A stretch of 64,000 nt of DNA from the NCBI RefSeq assembly GCF_000218685.1, contig NW_006763297.1:1-64000 (forward strand), in the 5' to 3' direction. How positions within the stretch are numbered: the first letter of the stretch is position 1; every line of letters starts with the position of its first letter. The position numbers and the translations under genes were made by a program. Below are positions 28,792 to 42,330 of this stretch, piece after piece. The notes beneath the pieces were generated by a model. The model had not been told where the DNA came from, did not search any database, and was given only the letters and a program-made list of their open reading frames with translations. Source of the DNA: Serpula lacrymans var. lacrymans S7.9. Lineage: Eukaryota; Basidiomycota; Agaricomycetes; Boletales; Serpulaceae.

Positions 28792-29429
28792 CATGCTTAT
28801 GAGTGCGAGTGGTGATGGCATGTTATCGCATTGCACTGTGGCATATTTATCCACTGTGCTACTTTTCCTATTTCTCTTTTCTTTTTCTTCTTATCACGTC
28901 GCTCTTTTGAGGTTGTAGTTGTTCCGAGTTTTGATTATGCACATCACACTATCAGATCCTAGCCGTTTGGACTTTCGGACAGTCTGGTCGGTACATATTA
29001 TACTTGATGCTTATCTAGCGGATCGATGTAATTTATGTAGTGATATATTCTATTCCCATCTGTTTCTGTGCTGTGGTGGGAGTATGTCAACTGGAAACCA
29101 GTTGGAAGGCTCCCGAGTGTGAGCTTGTAGCAGGCCAATATTCATATTCCTCATGGATCCAGCTGCAGGATCGAGGTTTTTGCCCTTGAAGGTTGGTTGG
29201 GCCGTAACGTCCAGTTAACCTACAATCTATTGTGCCAAGATCTGTAGTATTAGAAACCGACATCATGTGAAGGTGATTTCAAGTGCCTTGAGAGACATGG
29301 ATGATGTGGTTATTTTGGTAAAACAACGTATCAGGTAAACGTCGTGTAACATGCTAGTAGTTGGTTGTTGCATCGTCCGCATGAAATAAAGCATCTAAGC
29401 GGATGTTATGAACATGGGATACGGGTACC
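28792..29429. other. Convergent 3' region between protease and PHO84
   Basis: 638 bp between two gene ends pointing at each other, so two 3' UTRs and terminators are expected. T-rich stretches near 28860-28900 suit a polyadenylation region, but no discrete signal is claimed. Confidence 0.35.
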
Positions 29430-32044
29430 CTATGGCCGCTCTTTCAGTTCCTCTGCTAAGACTACGTCGGGGTCACGACCAGCTACTTCGGGAAGGAGCA
29501 AAGTCAAAGCTAGATTAACGTGAAAGTAAGTAATGAATAACAAATACTTTGCCAAGCAAACGTACCAGCTCCAGCGAAGCAACAACCGACAAATACTAGT
29601 TGTGGCAGGTCAACTCAAAGGCAGGAGAGTGATCTGAATTGAGGGGACTTACTCCAGAGTACGTTGGGAGTACCGATGGACGCGGTGAGAGTGTTGAAGA
29701 CAAGTGCGGAGATGATCGCTCCTACTTTGCCACAAGCTGCGGAAAGTCCGTGTGCGGAAGCTCTGTACCGAGTAGGGAAGACTTCGGCTGGGTAACACTG
29801 CAGGTTAATGTAGTCGATCAGAACGTTGTCGCATGAAAACCGGGATAGAGAGGGAACGTACATAAGTCGTGCTGTTAATTAATTGGAAGATCGTCGATGA
29901 TTGTGGTTAGGGGAAATTTTCATTCATACGTTGATCGAGGCACTTACGTATTTGCTCCGAAGTTAAAGAAGAACTGTGAAGGATACGGTTGAGCTTTGGC
30001 CCAAACAGCAATAAGAGAAGGGAAGCATTACCTGAAGCAAAGCAAAGCAGACAATGAAAGCCGCGTTGCTCAATTCATAGAACTTGCCCGCCAAAATTCC
30101 CACTACATGTGGCAAACTTGGTCAAACGCAAGTCTGTTTGGGAAAAACGGATAAAACGCACAGAAAAGTGCAGCCATCAAGAAACCTTGGAATTGGATAA
30201 CCTTGCGGCCGAGCTTTTCAATGGTCAGGACGGTAGCATAGTAACCTACATAGACCAATGTGAGCAGGATATCCTGATACGTCAATGTCAAAAGAACAGG
30301 GCGAACCAGGCACAAAACCCAACGCGGTGATGATGATGTTTCCTGTGGCGATTTTGAACAGCTTCTCCCAGGGTGTACCACTCGATCCGTCGAATCCTAT
30401 TTCTTGGAGCACAACGTTCTGGTTGAGATTGATACCGTAGAAACTAGGAATGATGCAGTGAGAAGCGTGGGGACGGTGTTATGGAAAGTATGCGCATACG
30501 CTATGTCCAGGAAGAACCAGCATCCACAAGTGGCAATCAGGATCTTTGCGTGTCTCCACTCAGAGAAGTAGCGGAAGAATTCTGGAGTTGCCGATGGAAG
30601 ATATTTCAATTGGATTCTTACGTCTGGAGTTAAAGGGACTACCTTTGAAATGGGCCTTCTTCTCTTCGGGAATTACAGGGACATCGCTTCCCTCGTTGGA
30701 AGTGGAGCTGGATAAGCTTTTCTCTTTCACTGCGACATTTTTGGAGTCCACCATTTCCTCCTCTTCAGCAGCCTTCTGAGACTTGAGGAAGCGCTTAGAC
30801 TCCGGAAGGGTAAGACGTTGATAGAGAGTGGCAAAAGCGGGGATCAAGGATATTCCGATGACAATCCTCCATACTGAAACAACTTCTTTCAGCAACAGCT
30901 CCATGGAGACAATGTGTCATCACATACCTCCGTCCACTTTTGATGTCTCGCCCTCTACATTCATGACATGTTTGTAGCATGCCAAGACAATGACTGTGAC
31001 TAAACTTCCTACAAAACTTCCCCAACCTTGGTTGGCAAAGATGTAAGCCAGCATCGTCCCGCGCTTGCGGAGAACGGCACGATCACTGGTGATAGAAGCG
31101 GACATTGGGTAGTCTCCTCCCACGCCGATCCCAAGGATGATGCGGAATATTGAAAGATAGATGAGGGAACCATTGGGTGAGATAGAGCCTATGCCAGTGA
31201 TGAGGAACACAACGTAGACGAGAGGAGGATACTCCACTAACCGGTGGGAGTCGTGATGCAAAGGATAGTGGCGATGATAATGAGCATCAACTCTTTTCCG
31301 TCTGTTTGTTATTTACCCGCAAGCATCGACGCACGTTCGTCGTTTAGTCACTAGCCGAAACAAGTCATTTGCACGTTTGCACTCACAAATTGCTTTACGG
31401 CCAAACGCATCAGCGCAATAACCTGGAAGATGGGATGAAATAAGGTATCAGCAATAAATACACACATGAAGTGATTGAAATGAATGATGGATACCGAAAC
31501 CGAATTGACCGATGACACTTCCGATGTTTGCTGCTGCTTTGAGTAAACCTTGCAAGTTGGCCGGTAGACTCTGCCCGCCGTAGAGTCTGTATTGAAGCAT
31601 GGTGGCGACAGGCTGACAGCGCTATATTCAGCACCAGTGGGAGGGAGCGCTGAGTTTAGTTGACGCACGTTTATGATGAACAGGTCATAGGCTAATCCGA
31701 TGACGGAATTAGTGGCCCATCAACAGGGTCAGATTTGATGAAACTCACCATCGAGGAAGAAGCCGACCTGAGAGTGAATTAGACCGATATGAAGTGGGAG
31801 TGTGCAGAGAGAGACTTACGCCGGCGATGCCAAGCAATTTAACCTCGGTGTAAGTTAGCACGAAAGGTGGTTTGTCTTCCCCAGAACGTTCGTATTCCTC
31901 AAGGCCAGATCTGAAGTGGGCAGGAGCTTGGGGCTGAGGGATGTCCACATTGCCTTGCTGGTCGGCGGTGGTGACGCCTGGAGTGAAGATGATGGGGATT
32001 AGGTCTGAGAAGGAGAGATCAGCAGACATACCTTGGTCCTGCAT
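29430..32044 (-). CDS. PHO84: High-affinity inorganic phosphate transporter (PHO84 family)
   Basis: H+/phosphate symporter of the major facilitator family in the plasma membrane. The start is ATG 32044: four codons (MQDQ), then an intron with donor GTATGT and acceptor CTCCAG. The second exon reads [15 protein letters not shown] and leads to [15 protein letters not shown] at TM1. Signature blocks follow: [19 protein letters not shown] (the conserved GGDYPLSA phosphate:H+ symporter motif), [23 protein letters not shown], a charged central loop, [17 protein letters not shown], then [20 protein letters not shown] and [12 protein letters not shown]. The tail ends AEELKERP at the TAG 29430-29432. 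Around ten introns. Confidence 0.92.
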
Positions 32045-33341
32045 GGGCGACAGAGATGTGGTGGGCGTTGGGAACAAAAGGTGAAGCAGAAGCCGGTTTT
32101 GAGATACTCGCCCTTTGAGAGAATAAAGTGAGGCTAATGATTGACAATTTACTGCAGAGATGACCTCCAGTATATAACTCAACCGACGCGGTCCGATCAG
32201 AAAGCAGCCTGTCGCTTCATGTTCATTTTCCCACGCTTACAACTGACGGCATCTTATCTTATCTAACAGCAAGCAACTCCTGTGTTAATATGGTGCAGCA
32301 ATTTGCAGCAACAAAAGACAGTCTTCATTCAACACTGCGCAGGTCATGTAAATAACTCCATTGATCACCGCGAGAATGTCGCAAGCTAAGGAGTCAAGTG
32401 GCTTCTGTATGGTCTTAGTGGTCTTAGCATTGGTCACGGGGCAGATCATACCCATCACATACAGAACTCACTGCCATTTCGGCCAAGGATTGTTCGAATC
32501 GAACCCGTACTCCCTTTCGGCCATCTTCAGGTGTCAAGACAGCAAGGCCCCTCTCCACCTATCACAACTGACAGAATTCACAGTACTGATCAAAGTATGA
32601 AACCGTCCGGGGTAAGCTGACAGGACCCTGGCCTTTGTAACGATGGGCACCCAATCTAAACTCATCCTAGAAATAAATATTCACATGGACTCACAACGTC
32701 TGTGAAGGAAGGATGCATCCAAGTGGTTGCCGGGCCCGGTCAATTGATGAGCTTTTATGCACGCGCAACTTTGTAGTCACTGGCCACCGAGGGTGCGAGG
32801 AGTCTCCCAGGCCAATGATAGAATTAAGTGATGGTATTAGGGGGTGGTCTACTTCTGATATTCGTATAGTCTTGTGTACATGAAATATGACTGTCAGCCG
32901 AGGAGAAAGTCATCCAGGGTTGTCGTTCGTCGGCTGCAACATCACGGCATCTCGCGATTGTCATTTACTCCTGTTGAGAGGCATCGCGGTTGCCCACCTG
33001 AAAAACCCATTAACATCGACAGGCGTAACTTTCGAAATACTAGGGAATGGTCACAGGGCGACGTACCGAGTAAATATAGCAAGGGGAATATCATTCCCAG
33101 TAGTAGCGGTCAAGTCCGCTTTACCATGGCCACCTTACCACGCCGGCACCGTCGTCAGCAGAAACCAGCGGTCGTGCGTTGGTAGCTGTGGGTAATGATG
33201 AGGTTAAGAGATGGATGAATGTTTTCCGGAAAACGAGCGCTCGAGGGCGCAGGGGGCCGTATAACGTGACCCGTATATAAGCAAAGTCTCAGTGAGTTCA
33301 TCTCGTGCGCTACGACCAAGTCATCCTATTGCTGGCCCATC
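32045..33341. promoter_or_regulatory. Divergent intergenic region PHO84/GH15
   Basis: 1.3 kb between two divergent starts, with short overlapping frames only. I looked for CACGTG (the Pho4 core) and saw none in this stretch, so phosphate control of this PHO84 gene is not supported by that motif. Confidence 0.35.
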
Positions 33342-36300
33342 ATGAACGTGCACAAACCATCCGGAGAAAGAGACTATATGTCCATTGCAGATCATGGATT
33401 GTTGGTGACGGTCATGCATTTGAAGAGTTGCAGCAATTGACTGATGTGTATAGAATCGGTAATCTGAGGACCGCAGCACTAGTGAGTCCATGATCTCTGT
33501 CATTTGTAACGAATTTTCTGACATACTGTTCTATTTGTAGGTCAGCGTAGATGGGTCTAGTGAGTATTGCTCTGTAGAGTGCAAACGTGTTGTAGTCGAC
33601 TTCTGCTCGAGGCTGCAGTGATATCATGATGGTCTACAGTAGGTAGACATCTCATCCGAGCGTCACTAACATGTAGTTCTGCAGTTGAAAGTTACTGTAT
33701 CCCGAATTTCGACTCTCCATCTGTATTCGCTCGAATTCTAGACAAGGACAAGGTCTGCGATAGTGGCTGGTCGTTGTTCGCTTCCTCATTGACTTGTCTT
33801 GTGCATTAGGGAGGCCACTTTTCCATCACCCCTACTGTCGAATTCACCACGAAACAAAACTATTTGCCGAGTTCAAATGTGCGTTATGTTCACTGCATTT
33901 GATTATCTACTGATGCTCATTTTCTTCATCAGGTATTACAAACGAAGTAGGTCCTTAGACCAACATCAGCGGATCTTATAGTTGATGGTTCTGGTGCTCC
34001 AGGTTTATGAACAATCATGGTGTCGTCAGCGTTACAGGTCTGACTTAGTTTTGTATCGTGCATATCAACATATCTCATGTCAGTCTTGCAGACTTCCTCC
34101 CCCGTCAAGCAAATGACGAAACAACCAGACCCCTTTTGTACTGGCTCATACGCCGTGTTGAGGTAAAAACCAAAATTACATTGCCTATAAGGCACTGAAT
34201 TGATTCATATACTCAGGTCATCCGTGGCACCTTACCTTTGCGCGTTGAATGCGCGCCCGCTTTCAACTACGCGCGCGATGAGCACACTACTGAAATCGTT
34301 CCCGACGACAGTATCCCAGGAGGTGCCCAGAACAAGGTGACCTTCAAATCTAAGGACCTCAGCCTTGACCTCCGTTACGTCGTGCAAAATATGCTCGACG
34401 GCACTAGCCTACCAGACGTCGATCTGAAAATCCTTGATCTCACCTCGAAAGGCCATCTGGGACTCTCGGCTTTTTGTGATCTCAACCTCGAGGAAGGTCA
34501 AAGGGTCACATTCGTTTTGAGGATCCCTCCCGACTACACTGCGCCTGCCGCGCTAAAGCCAAGTCAACAGCGTGCTGATGATCTGGGGATATCTCTGCAA
34601 AGTGAGCATTATAGTCGAACCTGAAATGCACCCAATGTCAACCTAACAGATCTGAAAGAGCTGATGGCGGGCGCCTCGAAACTGAGGCCGCAGGATGATC
34701 CGATTTTAACACCGGTTTGTCTGCGCCATCGATGTTCCTTATTACTGTAGTCTGATGAACATTTTCCATTTTACAGAAACTTCTGGACCACGTCTTCATC
34801 GTATGTCTGTATGGTTGGTCACTCCATAAATCCGTTCATTATTTCCTAGGAAACCAACAACTACTGGAACTCATGGATCAGACGATCTACCTATCAAGGG
34901 TCTTGGAAAGAAGCAGTCCATCGCAGCGCTTTAGCTCTGAAGCTACTTATCTTCGAGCCTACAGGTCTGCTTGCCGTGGTCCATTGATACGTCGGTCCTT
35001 CTTTCTGACAGAAATTCGCTCTCTTCAGGTGCGGTTGTAGCAAGCCCTACGTTCAGTTTACCAGAATACATTGGTGGAACGCGTAACTGGTAACATCTCC
35101 TTTTTGTCTTCTTCAATATCTATTGCAGCTCATCCAGTTCTTTTTCCTATTGTAGGGATTATCGGTCTGTCGTTAGAATGATATTTCGTACAGTTCTGAT
35201 AAACAGCCTTACAGTGCCTCATGGATCCGTGACTCTTCATTCACACTATATGCCTTGATACGTTTGGGATTCACACAGGAAGCGAATGGTGGGTTGAACT
35301 TAGTTGTGTACAATCTGAGAAACAGTGTTAAAGGGGTCCAAAGCCTACATGGATTTCATTTTCGAACGACTGAAGGACAAGAACCCTGATGGTTCTTTGC
35401 AAATCATGTTCGTGCAATACACCTTTTATTATTATTATATTCAATATCCCTCTTAGGTACACTATTCACGGTGGGTGCAGACAGGACCGTAACACCTGTT
35501 ACTAAATTTCTGAAGGATAGGTGGCAAGGACCTGGAAGAAATAGAGCTTAATCATCTGGATGGTCACAAAGGATCTAAACCTGTCAGGTATCCAGTTTTT
35601 CTTTATAGACATGCGCAATTCATTTTCTCATGGTTATGGGCTTGTAGGATAGGGAATGGAGCAGCCGATCATGTGCAATTGGTAAGGAGTATCTCAACGA
35701 CTATATCTCGGCTGGAACTCACAGCGACTTGGCGATCTGAAGGACATTTATGGAGAACTGTGCGATAAGTGAATCTCTTTGGTGTTACCAGTATTTACAT
35801 ATTGCTGACCAGCTACCGTGATTTAGGCTTTGCATTAAAGGTCTACAACATCTCATTGTTTTGATTTTAGGATGGATTGTATCTATTTAGGTCAGAAGGT
35901 TGGTACTTCTATTCAGTGTGATATGCGCTTATGTTATACTCATGAACTCGCCATTTTTGACTTGGTTTAGTTCGGGCGACCTCTGGTAAGTCACACATCA
36001 GAATTCCGATATTACACCGTGCTGAATCGAAGCTCGTTAGTCTTATGATACATGGTAAATCGATCCACATATTCGCAGATCTTCGAAGCTAATGCCCTGA
36101 CTTCATAGGGTTCTCGTCAGAGAGCTGTAAGTCACGTACTGGATTTATTTGAATCCTGAGCTTAACTACCTTATATTCACAGTGTAGATTGTGAGCTTCC
36201 AGGATTTTAGGGTCCTTCCGAGTCAATTTGTTCACATAGGTGCTTTTAGTTGTAGTCGCGAATTACCAACAGCCAGATCTGTTAGTACATATCTTCCGAC

Positions 36301-37595
36301 ATTTTTGAAAATATTTGTGCTAAATACGAGTTTTAGTTCCATTTGGTTAGTGTGGTTTGTTACTAGGATTGCGTCATTTCATGTTTGCATTATAGGGAAG
36401 TTCGAGGAAAGAAACGCCATTTTACGGTGAGCTCCCTCCCTTTTCTGACACGGCCCGAAACTGATTCAGAGTGTGACCAGTACTCGAAGGTATGGCCTAA
36501 TGACCAGAGCTCTATGGTCGAGACTAAAATTTTTTATCACGCCATTATAGATCATGCTATGGTAAGTTGCTGTACATATGATTACTTTATACCAAACTAA
36601 TATCCTTTACAGGGTGGCTATCGATAGAGGTATAATTACCCACCTTCACATATCTACAATCATCTACAATGGTTACATTCTATAGGTCTCAGATTAGCGG
36701 ACAAGAGGTCTCTCCCTTGCCCCAAGCGCAATCAGTGGCTGGCCGCGAGAGATGATCTTTACGAAGAAATTATGCATAAGGCTTGGAACCCTAATTCACA
36801 AGTCTTCGGCCAAAGCTACGAAGAAACCGATGTTTTGGACTCATCCGTCCTTATCATGCCTCTTGTCTTCTTCATGACACCAGTAGGGAGTCTCGTTGTG
36901 TTTTTCCGCCCTAATCTGATGTGACACATATCAGTGCGACCCTCGCTTTGTCAATACACTCAAGCAAATTCTGAAAACACCAGAAAGGGGAGGACTTACT
37001 TCAAATGTAGGAGAAAGCCATACCGCATTGGGTCTACCACTGATAGTCGTCTACAGAATCTCGTGTATCGCTATGATGTAAATAAGTCTGACGACGGAGT
37101 GGGAGGTGAAGAAGGAACATTCTGCTTATGCACCCTATGGTATAAACACGAATCATCGTAACTCGTGAGTCTTTTGCTGATACTGTTTTTTGTTTGTTTG
37201 CGATAGGTGTGTCGAAGCTCTTACGCGCGCCGGAGAATACGATAGAAAGTTACTGCAAAAAGCTATATCTATGTTTGAGGTAAGGGACCTACTTGATTGA
37301 CCGCCAAACGTATTGCTAACTCGATCTCTTTAAGGATTTCTTATTGTATTCCAACCATGTTGGGTTGTGCACCGAAGAGATATCTGAAGCTGGAGAAGGG
37401 TGAGCACATTTTCTCCTTGAGGAAAGCCTTATTTATGTCGATTTTTTTTGTAGTTTGGGCAATGCTGTACAAGGTTTCACGTGAGTATCCTCCCTTCTTC
37501 TATGAAGATCATTGCTTCATCTGTTGTCTCCCCATTTCAGTCATGTCACCCTCATTTCGGCGGCATACAATTTGTCTAGAACGATGGGAAAATGA
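33342..37595 (+). CDS. GH15 glucoamylase/trehalase-like glycosidase, very intron-rich
   Basis: Glycoside hydrolase family 15 enzyme of the type shared with bacteria (glucoamylase- or trehalose-hydrolysing); substrate not assignable. ATG 33342 (MNVHKPSGERDYMSIADHG) joins to IGNLRTAALVS, VDGS-IESY and CIPNFDSPSVFARIL, the usual N-terminal beta-sandwich opening. The catalytic barrel shows NNYWNSWIRRSTYQGSW, FSLPEYIGGTRNWDYR, SWIRDSSFTLYALIRLGF, ELNHLDGHKGSKPVRIGN, WVAIDRGIRLADKRSLPCP and CTEEISEAGEGLGNAVQGFTH, holding the expected acidic residues. It ends NLSRTMGK at the TGA 37593-37595. No signal peptide seen, so probably intracellular. Roughly 25 introns; eight exons are under 20 nt (see findings). 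The order of blocks follows the family throughout, so it seems functional. Confidence 0.88.
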
Positions 37596-37933
37596 GATTA
37601 GGAACTAAAGAGTATTCTCTCGCGGAATTTTTAGCCATTTATGCGAATATTTGAAATTGATTATATCAAACATGCGAACTATGGAATAGAATTCAGTTTG
37701 TAGAGCTCCCATGATGCCTGAAGACTACGCAAGAGTCTTGTGATCCATTTTCTATCTTCCAAAGGAGTTTTATCTTATCCAGGGATTTCTCATCCCTTTT
37801 AGCAGGTTGTCTCACACGATCAAGTCCATATGGCGGTCGTGTGTCGGGCGATCTACGTGCACTATCATGATAAAAGGCATTCCCGAAACCATATACTGTC
37901 CAGAATCCCATCTTATCCCAAAGACGCACAGTC
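37596..37933. other. Intergenic region GH15/hydrolase
   Basis: 338 bp holding the GH15 3' end and the hydrolase promoter; nothing specific is visible. Confidence 0.4.
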
Positions 37934-39124
37934 ATGGTTCTAGAAACTACAGGTCTAGTGGATTTCCAGGTTGGTGGAAAGACGTATCAGACATGGTACA
38001 AGGTAATTGGAGATCTCAGGTCTAGTGCTCGTCGCCCTCTTGTCGCTCTTCATGGAGGACCCGGAATGAGCCATCACTACATGTTGTAAGTCATATTGTA
38101 ATACGCTACGGTGACATTTGGCTGACGACCGGAAAGACCTCACACGACGTTATCTACCCGTGCAGGGTATTTCCTTCATTTTAATTAACTAATGGTCAGG
38201 TGATGATAATGCAACGTCTTATCATAGCATTCCGGTGGTCTTCTACGATCAGATAGGAAATGGAAAGTCTAGTCATGTTCGCGATGCACCCGACGAGTTC
38301 TGGACACCGAAGCTGTTCATGGACGAGCTGGATAACTTACTTCAACATTTAGGAATTCAGAATGATTTCGACCTCTTGGGGCAGTCGTGGGGAGGTAAAA
38401 GCCTTCTTTGTTGTTTACAACTTTGTCTCACGAGGGCCTACTGAGGTATGCTTGGGGGGCACTATGCAGCTGAACGCGCTCCAAAGGGCCTGAAACGTCT
38501 TATCATCGCCAACTCTCCCGCTTCAGTTGAATTATACGAAGCAGGCACAAGCGAACTCTTAAACGAGTTCCCAGAAGAACTTGTCAAGATGCTGAGGAAG
38601 CATGAAACCGAGGAGACTACCGATGCACAGGAATATCAAGATGGGATGCAAGGGTTCTACAAGAAGCACGTTTGTAATATGGACCCTTGGCCTGCAGAGC
38701 TGGTGGAGTCGTTTGCATCCCTCGATGCTAATCCTACTGTGTATCGCACTATGTGAGTCCATACACACTGAATACCGGATTTCTTCTGATGCCGCCAACT
38801 TGGTTCAGGTTTGGACCGTCTGAATTTCACGCAACTGGGTCTTTGAAGAAATGGTCGATAGTTGACATCCTGCACCAAATTCCATACCCTACACTTCTGA
38901 TCAGCTCGCCAAGGGATTCTGTCCAAAAAGCGGCCGTTCTCCCGTGGTTTCGGAATATTCAAAAGATCAAATGGGTTGAGCTTCAGAATAGCTCGCATCT
39001 AGCTCAGTTTGAGGAGCCAGATAGGCGAGTTATATTATTTTGACCGATTGCTCGTTCACTAGTAAGCTAATGCGGTCGTTATAGGTACTTTGAGGTTTTG
39101 ATGGAATTTCTTGAGGCCACATAG
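37934..39124 (+). CDS. Proline iminopeptidase-like alpha/beta hydrolase
   Basis: S33-type alpha/beta hydrolase that would cleave N-terminal proline or small amides; probably cytosolic. ATG 37934 ([19 protein letters not shown]). The oxyanion-hole motif is [13 protein letters not shown]. Strand beta-5 reads [13 protein letters not shown], equivalent to the family's DQRGxGxS. The nucleophile elbow is GQSWGG followed, across an intron with donor GTAAAA near 38393, by [13 protein letters not shown] lid of about 120 residues follows. A later Asp is likely in ISSPRDSVQ and the catalytic His in [14 protein letters not shown]. It ends VLMEFLEAT at the TAG 39122-39124. Six or so exons. Confidence 0.88.
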
Positions 39125-39375
39125 CCTGTCCCCTTAGCCTGAAGTTGGATTGTGGATCTGAAACACGTTTCTGTCGGTCATGGTTAAGAAAACATTATTA
39201 CACTTTAACAATAATAAACTACACAAAGATATAAGCCTGAGTCATCTACAGGTATACAAAGAGTGGTGAGAATCAATGATATGTCGATATGCGTCATGCA
39301 AGAAAGAAATATGAATTTTATTGAGGACGTTACGAGAATCCTTGCTAGTACGTTCCATTATGCATTTTGCGAAAT

Positions 39376-41592
39376 CTAGTCGATTTTTGCAGTACGCGGA
39401 TCAGCACCTCTCGCTGCACGGATGTTGACGACGCCTCCAGCAACTGAACTCAAGGCATGAGCATAGAAATAAGCGCCCCGCGCTAAAGTAGCCTGTTCGA
39501 CGATACCGAGAACGTCTGTCATCATTAACGGCCAGCCAAAGTTTCGACGATCTTCTATTGTGAGAAGGTCCGATACCAGGACTACTCCGTGGTCTTTCAT
39601 GTATGCTACGTTTCCAGGATCGCGTTCGTCTGTGGCGATGTAGAACCTGCCAAGCACAATTTAATCAGAGAAGCGGTATCATGAGGAGGGAGAACATACC
39701 TGTCGCCATCCTCTGGAGGGCTCTGCTGGAGAATGGATTGGTCGATCGTAGCTTCAGGGATAGCATAGGGGATCAGTGAGCTGTCGTGTAGCGAGCGGAG
39801 CACTCTTCGACCATCGTCGAGGCGCTTTTGGATCCGTTCAAAATGGGCACCAAATTCTGACTCCATAGCCCAATTGACTCTGACGACTATACAAGGGTGG
39901 GTGAGATTGTCGAGTACTGTAGTAATAAAGGTGAGCAGAACGTACAGTCTCCACGACGCATGTGGGCTCCCATCCACATTCTCCCACCATTCAGTTCAGT
40001 CATGCGATTACCTAGTGACGTAGCCAATTCCAAGACTTTATCAATAGCGCGCATCTCATATAAGACTAGACGCGAAAATCTATCCCGGCCTTCGGGTGTG
40101 GTGAAGCGAAGACTGCCCTGCCATTAGAAAAATAAGTGTTAGCAAAAACATTGGTAAGAAATATCAAAAGCATATACGAACTGGTTTACGTTGGTAGTGG
40201 ATTTCACCCCTCAAGAGGACGACATCCTCATTGAGATCACCATAATCCTCTTCCACACCACGTATACTTTGTCGAGGAACCACTTGACGTATGGGATTTA
40301 CGACATTCTTGACGTATTCCATTCCTAGACTTGGATTTCGAGCATCAGGATATGATCAATAAAGAGACGTGCAGGAACACTTACGCTCCTTCATAGGTAT
40401 ACAGCACCTCCCAACCATTCTCTCTTAGTGCATTTTCAGTGGCTTCATCTGTAGTAACATCCCATGTATGCCCGTTTCTTTGCACGATGCTACGGGCGGA
40501 ACTCCAATCTAAAACGAGGCGGTCTTCTGGTAAAGCAGCCTCCAGGGCAAGGTATAGTGGTGATTTATCGAGGTTCTTCCAGCCGCCAACCTGGCCTTGT
40601 CCTCTGTCACCAGCATCGTTATTCCACTGGCCTCGAAGCTTCATGTCCTCTGGTATAGCATCAACACGGTTGATATTAGAAGGGTCGTACCACCAGTTTT
40701 CAATGACGTGTAAACTAGGCTTCTTGTGCTCATTTGTCTCGAACACGTTGGTATTTTGGTGATAAACCGATGTGTCCCAGCGACCGTCGCTCATTTCGGC
40801 ATCCTCTGAAACGTTGTGTAGACGGAGATAGTCTGAGACAGTGATCACGGCCTGCGTTTTCCGTATATGGGTGAAGTTGAACATGAGTGGAGTGGGTATG
40901 CGCCAGGACATCTGCTGATCATCAGGAAGCTGGCGCCATTCGTCTGAATTGATGGCGTCTCCTCTGTTGACCATAGGCGCGTATGCTGCGCAGACTGAAC
41001 TAAAGATGGGGATTGTGGTTGGCGCAAGGATAGAGTGAGCGGTGATGACTTACATATCAAATTCGCAGGAGCGCGCATAGACAAAGGAAGGTGTGATAAC
41101 TGTACGGTTAAGTAACTGGCCATGTAAAAGAGCGGTTTCGATAATGTATCGCATCTGGAAGGAAAGAGTGGGTTTGAGTAGAAACGTATAGTAGGGACAA
41201 CTCACGTTGTTCCAGCCCAGACCCATACTATAGTCACGCGCATAGTAGCCCTTTGTGTGGGCTACCATGTCTCTGAGAGCCTCGAGACTGAGTTCATCGT
41301 TGTTTGACTCGACTTCTGTTGGTTCTGCCATGTGTACAGGTGGTGGTATTACAGGATTTTCGTATGAGGTATCTGAGGATAACGGGGAAGCACAGGAAAT
41401 AGACTGTGGACGATGACCGAAGGAGAGGAGGCCAAAAGCGGTGAATATGGCAGACACGACGGCTACTGCGATGAGAGCAAAAGCTGCAGGACCATTGCGG
41501 GCGAGTCTTGTGAATGACCAGAATGATTTGTGATATCTGGAGTCTTGGGCACTGAGGGGCAAGTATCCGCCTCGAGAGTACCAGGAAGGCAT
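39376..41592 (-). CDS. Type II membrane protein, O-fucosyltransferase-like (GT65/CigA type)
   Basis: Golgi-type membrane protein with a GDP-fucose protein O-fucosyltransferase-like catalytic region. ATG 41592 (MPSWYSRGGYLPLSAQD) gives a short cytosolic tail and one helix (AAFALIAVAVVSAIFTAFGLL); an in-frame ATG at 41640 is an alternative. The lumenal part has GYYARDYSMGLGWNN-MRYIIETALLHGQLLNRTV, which resembles the N-terminal nucleotide-sugar fold. HMRRGDFVR near 39940 is the basic HxRRGDF motif that binds GDP-fucose in the family. The C-terminal block is YIATDERD, VVLVSDLL and IVEQATLARGAYF, with TAG at 39376-39378. About six exons. Donor and acceptor are not predictable. Confidence 0.78.
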
Positions 41593-42330
41593 GGGGCAGA
41601 CTGGCAGACTGGACAAGGCGTAGGAGAGAATGGTGAGCACTCTTGCAGCCGCGCCTTCTCGCCCAAATAAGCCCCAGGTAAAGTTCGTCTATTCCGCTTC
41701 GGGCGTTGTCAGGCTAACTCAATTAAATTCGTAACACGCCATCTCAGCGTGACGCTCACATCCGTCAACCTTCCATCGCAAGAATTTCTCAACGTCTGAT
41801 CACATTGCGATGGCAGATAAGTTTCAACGGGAAACAACTTGTCTTTGGCAAGAGAAATTAAAAAATCAGCATCTCTCATCACAGGTATCAGCTGTCCTGA
41901 TAAGGAAAGCTACATTGTTATACTCGCTCGCCACAGCCACACAAGTCCCCGTTCTTATTCACGCCCAGCGGCATGCGACCCTGCTATACATTCAATTCAA
42001 CACGTTCACAATAAATATTCACATCCCAAGCTTTCTGCAGCCAGAAAAGATACCCGCAACATCAATAATTTGGGTCGCCTATCCCAAGGCTCTTCTCATA
42101 CTCCATTCTGAAGCTTCCGACTGATAAGTGATGAGTTTTGGGAAAGCATTCATACAGGGTATCAGATGTACCTAATATTCACGAAACTACCAGCGCTGAG
42201 GACGTCAACATCAGGCACAAACTACTACAAAGATCCACCTTCTTCCGTCACATAAGATCGTTCAACAGAACAGGCTGTGCTTTCTTCCTTTTGTCCTGGA
42301 ATGCGCACAAGGCGCCTCCACTAATCAACT
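41593..42330. promoter_or_regulatory. Divergent intergenic region
   Basis: 738 bp between a leftward and a rightward start codon. Overlapping frames at 41810-42124 are unconvincing. No named motif is claimed. Confidence 0.35.

Noticed and set aside
32485..32515. GTTCGAATC, also B-box-like
   Set aside because: No cloverleaf could be drawn around it.
32045..33341. Pho4-type control of PHO84
   Set aside because: No CACGTG was seen in the promoter interval, so no regulatory site is called.
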